Positions 60,427 through 64,000 of a stretch of DNA of 64,000 nucleotides are shown piece by piece. The position numbers and the translations under genes are program-made. The notes below the pieces were generated by a model. It was not told the DNA's origin and ran no database searches. It worked only from the letters and a program-made list of their open reading frames with translations. This DNA is from Actomonas aquatica (GTDB lineage: Bacteria; Verrucomicrobiota; Verrucomicrobiia; Opitutales; Opitutaceae), in contig NZ_CP139781.1 of the NCBI RefSeq assembly GCF_019679435.2, forward strand, positions 5,018,001 to 5,082,000, read 5' to 3'. The stretch's first letter is position 1, and the number at the start of each line of letters is the position of its first letter.

Positions 60427-62697
60427 ATGTTCGCCGCCCATCCGTTTTGGAACGCTTCCGCTCTGTGCCTCTTGATCGTCGATGGTGCCCGTTGCTGGCA
60501 GACCAATCCGAGCTATGAGCGACGCTTTGGGGTGCTGGAGGCGGTGGCCTCGACCTCGTGGTTGGAGCAACTGGGGGTGGTGACAGAGGAAGCCAGGGCG
60601 GTGCTGGCGTGGCTGACGGCGGAGCTGCCGAGCGGCGCGGTGCGGTTGGTGCGCGGCCAGGAGAAGGGCGAGGCGCGGTGGTGGCGCCTGCGCGTGCTCG
60701 CGGCGGTGCCCGAGCGTGGTGACGGGGCGTGGGTGATCGACGTGGAGGACGTGACGACGACGCAGGAATCGATCGAGCGGGCGCGGCTGGAAGGGCAGCA
60801 TTTTCACGCGCTGATCGAGCGCTCGGCGGAAGGTATTTCCCTGTTTGATACGGGCGCCAACATCCTGTGGGAGTCGCCGTCCAACAAACGCATCCACGGT
60901 TGGGAAAGTTGGGAAATGGAGGGCAAGAACCTCTTCGATTTCTGCCACGAGGATGACTTGGCGCGAGCGATGCCGCGCTTTCATCACCTCGCGCAGGCGC
61001 CGGGCATCGTGGAGACCGAGATCGTGCGTTTTAAACACAAGAAAGGGCACTGGATCTACCTCGAAGGCACGGTGATCAACGCCACCGACGATCCGCGGGT
61101 GAATGCGCTGGTGAACAACTTCCGGGATGTCACCGGGCGGCTGGAGGCGGAGCGCGAAGTGCGGCGGGCGAAAGATGCGGCGGAGGAAGCGCATCGGTTG
61201 CAGCAGCACTTTCTGACCAACCTCACGCATGAGTTTAAAACGCCGCTGACGCTGATTCGCGGGCCGCTGGTCGACCTCGCGGAGGAACGGGTGGCGCTGG
61301 CGGATGCGGGCGCGGTGGTGGGGCGGGTGCTGCGCAATGTCGATCGGCTGGGCGGACTGATCTCCGAGCTCATCGACCTGGCGCGACTCGATGCCGGCAC
61401 CTTCGCGATGCAGGTGAACCGGCACGATCTGGTGGAGTTCGCGCGGGTGGAGATCGATGCCCTCACCGCCGCGGCAGCGGCGAAAGAGGTGCGCATCGAC
61501 CTGGCGGCCCCGACGGCGCTGCCGGTGTTTTTCGACCTTTCGAAGTTGGAAAAGGTGATGACCAACCTGCTGTCCAATGCGGTGCGGTATTCACCGGCAG
61601 GTGGGCGCGTGACCGTGCGTATTCAGGAAATGGATGCGCCGGAAGGCACGGCGCCCGAGCGGGTGCGGGTGGAGGTGGCCGATGAAGGCCCTGGCATGGA
61701 CGAAGCGACGCGGCGACGGGTTTTTGAACGCTTTTTTCAGGCCGACACCAGCATGAGTCGTGACCATGAAGGCATGGGCATCGGCCTGGCGCTGGCGCGC
61801 GAAATGGTGGAGATGCACGGCGGCACGGTCGGCGTGCACAGTGAGCCGGGCGCGGGCAGCGTGTTTTACTTCGAACTGTTGCTGGGCTGTGAGCACTTCG
61901 ACCCCGACGACATCGACACCTCGGCGGGCGCGGAGCCGCGACCGCACACGGTCGGCGGCACGGTCGCGACGGCGACGCCGGTGGGATTGGTGGAGTTTGC
62001 GGCGCATCGGCCGCGGCTGCTGCTGGTGGAGGACAATGCCGACATGCGGGCCTACCTGCGCATGAACCTGGATCCCTACTACACCGTGAGCGAAGCGGTG
62101 GATGGTCAGGAAGCTTGGGAGGGGTTGGAGGGATATGCGCCGGAGATCATCGTTTCGGATGTGATGATGCCGCACGTGGACGGTCTGGAACTGTGCCGAC
62201 GGCTGAAAGGCTGCGCGCGTTGGCGGGCGGTGCCGTTGGTGCTGCTCTCGGCCAAGGGCTCGGTCGACCATCGGGTGGAAGGACTGCAGGCGGGGGCGGA
62301 TGATTATCTGGCGAAGCCGTTTTCGGTGGCGGAGCTGTTGCAGCGGCTGCGGTCACGGGTGCCGTGGGGGACGGAGGAAGCGGTCAACGGCAGTGCGTGG
62401 CGCGAAAGTCTGGAGGCCTGTCTCGCGGCCCATCTGCGGGAGCCGGATTTTGATGTCACGGCAATGTCGCGACATCTTGGATACAGCGAGCGGCAGCTAC
62501 GGCGGCGGGTGCGCGAGCATTTTGGGCAGTCGCCGGCGGAGCTGCTGTTGCGGCGGCGGTTGGAGAAGGGGCGGGAGCTGATCGCCACCGGTCGCCTCAA
62601 CACGCGGGCCGAAGTGGCGCACGCAGTGGGATTGTCGCCGGGATATTTTTCGCGGCGCTACCGGCAGGCGTTTCGCGAGGTGCCGGTGGCGGGTTGA
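60427..62697 (+). CDS. PAS-histidine kinase-receiver-AraC hybrid regulator
   Basis: This 756-residue protein has no membrane helix. It has an N-terminal PAS-like part, a second PAS (~120-235, LIERSAEGISLFDTGANI), HisKA with LTHEFKTPLTLIRGPL (~262), HATPase with LSNAVRYSPAGG, DEGPGMDE and GMGIGLALAREM (~375-470), a receiver with VEDNADMRAYL and IIVSDVMMPHVDGLEL (~530-640), and a C-terminal AraC-type HTH with AMSRHLGYSERQLRRRV and HAVGLSPGYFSRRYRQAF. One-piece kinase-receiver-AraC proteins are known as HTCS regulators, but those usually have a large periplasmic sensor, absent here. It is divergent from the giant PEP-CTERM gene. Confidence 0.92.
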   Translation: MFAAHPFWNASALCLLIVDGARCWQTNPSYERRFGVLEAVASTSWLEQLGVVTEEARAVLAWLTAELPSGAVRLVRGQEKGEARWWRLRVLAAVPERGDGAWVIDVEDVTTTQESIERARLEGQHFHALIERSAEGISLFDTGANILWESPSNKRIHGWESWEMEGKNLFDFCHEDDLARAMPRFHHLAQAPGIVETEIVRFKHKKGHWIYLEGTVINATDDPRVNALVNNFRDVTGRLEAEREVRRAKDAAEEAHRLQQHFLTNLTHEFKTPLTLIRGPLVDLAEERVALADAGAVVGRVLRNVDRLGGLISELIDLARLDAGTFAMQVNRHDLVEFARVEIDALTAAAAAKEVRIDLAAPTALPVFFDLSKLEKVMTNLLSNAVRYSPAGGRVTVRIQEMDAPEGTAPERVRVEVADEGPGMDEATRRRVFERFFQADTSMSRDHEGMGIGLALAREMVEMHGGTVGVHSEPGAGSVFYFELLLGCEHFDPDDIDTSAGAEPRPHTVGGTVATATPVGLVEFAAHRPRLLLVEDNADMRAYLRMNLDPYYTVSEAVDGQEAWEGLEGYAPEIIVSDVMMPHVDGLELCRRLKGCARWRAVPLVLLSAKGSVDHRVEGLQAGADDYLAKPFSVAELLQRLRSRVPWGTEEAVNGSAWRESLEACLAAHLREPDFDVTAMSRHLGYSERQLRRRVREHFGQSPAELLLRRRLEKGRELIATGRLNTRAEVAHAVGLSPGYFSRRYRQAFREVPVAG

Positions 62698-62704
62698 AGT
62701 TGGG

Positions 62705-63505
62705 TCAGGCGGCCTGGGTTGGTGCCGGGCGGCGGCACCAGAGCGCGAGGCCGAGGCCGGCGAGGCCAAGCAGTGTGGCGTAGGTGGTGGGTTCCGGCAC
62801 GGCGGAGGTGCTCAGATGAAGCATGGAGGTGTCGAAGGTGCCGGTTTCGAAGGTGAAGATGCGCACATCGTCGATGAAGCCTTGGAAGAGCTCGAGGGAG
62901 GCATTGTTGCCAGCAATCAGCAGGGCTCCGCCGACCAGATCGAAGCTCTGGGATGAGGCCGAGAAGTTGGCATTGCCGTCGAGGTAACCGGTGAGCGCGC
63001 CGTTGTCCCATACGACGGCGACGTGGTGCCAGGAGCCGGCCTCGATGATTCCGACCGGGTTGAGGGCGATACCGCCGCGGAGCACGTCGATGGTGTTGCC
63101 GTTCAAGTAGAGGCCGATGCCGTTGGTGCCGGAGTTGCCGTTGTAAACGATCATCTGACCGGTCGTGGTGTTGGAGGCATTGATCCAAGCCTCCATGCCG
63201 AAGCTGGCGCTGCTGGAGAGCGAAGTGTCGAGGGCCCCGCTGTAATAGTTGGAACCGTCAAATTGGTAGGAAAGGGACGACGCGCTCCCGCGGGTATTGG
63301 AGGAAAAGGTGCCGCCGCTGCCGGCCTCGGACAGGTCGGTGCCGGTGGCACCGGAGTCAATGAGCGTGGAGCTGAGCGCGTCTCCGGCGGAGGCGGTGTC
63401 GGCCTCGCCGCCCGCGAAGTGGTGCACCACGACCTGAGCAGGGGCGGTGAGCGTGAGCAGGCAAAAAAGCGGGATGACGAAACGAGGCGCGGCGAAGGAA
63501 TTCAT
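62705..63505 (-). CDS. PEP-CTERM protein with LamG-like domain
   Basis: This 266-residue protein has a signal peptide (MNSFAAPRFVIPLFCLLTLTAPAQ), a LamG/concanavalin-like beta-sandwich (FDGSNYYSGALDTSLSSSASFGMEAWINASNTT near 78-112, GSWHHVAVVWDNGALTGYLDG near 156-176 and FIDDVRIFTFETG near 209) and a C-terminal PEP-CTERM signal VPEPTTYATLLGLAGLGLALWCRR. LamG domains commonly bind sugars or proteins. It converges with the hybrid kinase gene with 7 bp between. Confidence 0.88.
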   Translation of the reverse strand: MNSFAAPRFVIPLFCLLTLTAPAQVVVHHFAGGEADTASAGDALSSTLIDSGATGTDLSEAGSGGTFSSNTRGSASSLSYQFDGSNYYSGALDTSLSSSASFGMEAWINASNTTTGQMIVYNGNSGTNGIGLYLNGNTIDVLRGGIALNPVGIIEAGSWHHVAVVWDNGALTGYLDGNANFSASSQSFDLVGGALLIAGNNASLELFQGFIDDVRIFTFETGTFDTSMLHLSTSAVPEPTTYATLLGLAGLGLALWCRRPAPTQAA

Positions 63506-63600
63506 GGGCGAGGGAACGGGGGAATCCGAACAAGTCGGTCACCCTGTTTCCTGCCGCGGGCCCTGCCGGGTTCGAGCGGCGATTGACGAGTGGAGGCTCT
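63506..63600 (-). promoter_or_regulatory. Candidate PEP-CTERM upstream motif, copy C
   Basis: On the plus strand GAACAAGTCGGTCACCCTG followed by TTTCCTGCCG lies about 20 bp from the LamG-like gene start. It aligns in part with the segments at 48895 and 60241. Confidence 0.35.
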
Positions 63601-63617
63601 GAATTGACCAGCGGGAC

Positions 63618-63995
63618 TCAGGCCCGGGTCGACGTCACCGGGCTCTTGATGAACTTGGCGAGGACGAGGCCGATGACGATGCTTCCGATGGTGAGGTAGG
63701 CGAGTTCGCTGAGCTGCCAGTCCATGGACTTGTGCCACCAGATGGTGTCGCTGATGCGGGTGGCGAAGGCGGCGGTGAGGCCGACGAGGGTGACGAAACC
63801 GACGCGGGCACCGTAGCCGCTCTTTTTGCAGATTTGTTTGAGCAGGAAAGCAAGGAGCAGCGCGTAGCCCCAGCCGTGGAGGAAGCCGCCCACCATGAGC
63901 ATCGGGTCCATGGGTGTAAGGCCCTCGCGCTGGATGTGCACGGTGGCGACGGGCCCGCGGGTCATGAGTTCCTGAGCTTCTTCTATGTTGCCCAT
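63618..63995 (-). CDS. Small membrane protein at window edge
   Basis: This 125-residue protein (from ATG 63995) has a short soluble start, then about three hydrophobic helices (~30-50, ~60-78 and ~93-112): MVGGFLHGWGYALLLAFLLKQI, VGFVTLVGLTAAFATRI and AYLTIGSIVIGLVLAKF. I recognise no family with confidence; it resembles DUF1761-like small membrane proteins. The upstream boundary lies only five bases inside the window, so the gene may begin further upstream. Confidence 0.6.
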   Translation of the reverse strand: MGNIEEAQELMTRGPVATVHIQREGLTPMDPMLMVGGFLHGWGYALLLAFLLKQICKKSGYGARVGFVTLVGLTAAFATRISDTIWWHKSMDWQLSELAYLTIGSIVIGLVLAKFIKSPVTSTRA

Positions 63996-64000
63996 GGCGG

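Noticed and set aside
1..64000. CRISPR arrays, rRNA, tRNA
   Set aside because: The tandem arrays found have 7, 11 or 63-bp periods without spacers, and no rRNA or tRNA-like sequence was recognised.

Overview
The window looks like chromosome from a high-G+C bacterium of the Verrucomicrobiota, most likely the Opitutaceae. This is inferred from three PEP-CTERM proteins (one a giant autotransporter-repeat protein), a FucP-based fucose gene set, many two-component and chemotaxis genes, and REP-like palindromes between genes. No rRNA or tRNA gene was recognised, so the family assignment rests on gene content alone.

Left part (1-16.7 kb, mostly minus strand). A truncated GHMP-kinase/nucleotidyltransferase fusion and a GalU-like nucleotidyltransferase are followed by a small membrane protein and an MscS channel. 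A sucrose gene set comes next: a PfkB kinase, a sucrose-phosphate phosphatase fused to a six-hairpin glycosidase, a sodium/solute symporter on the plus strand, and a sucrose-phosphate-synthase-like GT4 enzyme. A methyltransferase, ruvB, a vapBC toxin-antitoxin pair with a likely operator, murA and an RGG-rich disordered protein complete this part.

Middle (16.9-39.4 kb). Housekeeping genes are a dimeric dUTPase, a peroxiredoxin, an AsmA-like DUF748 protein, a large hybrid histidine kinase, a YkgJ-like protein, ettA and msrA. They are followed by a secreted Cys/His protein, a small secreted protein built from five 21-residue TonB-box-like repeats, an isochorismatase-like hydrolase and a GT2. 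A plus-strand signalling run (32.3-39.4 kb) holds an MCP, a PAS-PAS-MCP, a triple-CheW protein, a NarL-type regulator and a histidine kinase, with no cheA.

Fucose block (39.5-45.2 kb). FucP, a zinc dehydrogenase, an aldo/keto reductase, a FucU-type mutarotase and a fuconolactonase-like hydrolase lie on the minus strand, divergent from an AraC regulator. This fits the oxidative L-fucose route, but the dehydratase and aldolase are not present here.

Accessory island (45.2-49.5 kb). Its central part has lower G+C. It has a duplicated 98-bp element, two minus-strand genes arranged like integron gene cassettes with a 70-bp attC-like site between them, a 5'-truncated and frameshifted IS1182-family transposase, a PEP-CTERM gene and a gene-free repeat mosaic.

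Right part (49.5-64 kb). A NarL-type regulator with Glu at the phosphorylation position precedes a ~3310-residue autotransporter-repeat PEP-CTERM protein. Divergent from that is a PAS-kinase-receiver-AraC hybrid, followed by another PEP-CTERM protein (LamG-like) and a small membrane protein at the edge.

Intergenic DNA is rich in short structured repeats: GTAG-footed palindromes, a CCGAGGCTGGAAGCCTCGG palindrome, a TAAT-loop hairpin with a compensatory change, and 7-nt tandem arrays at several loci.
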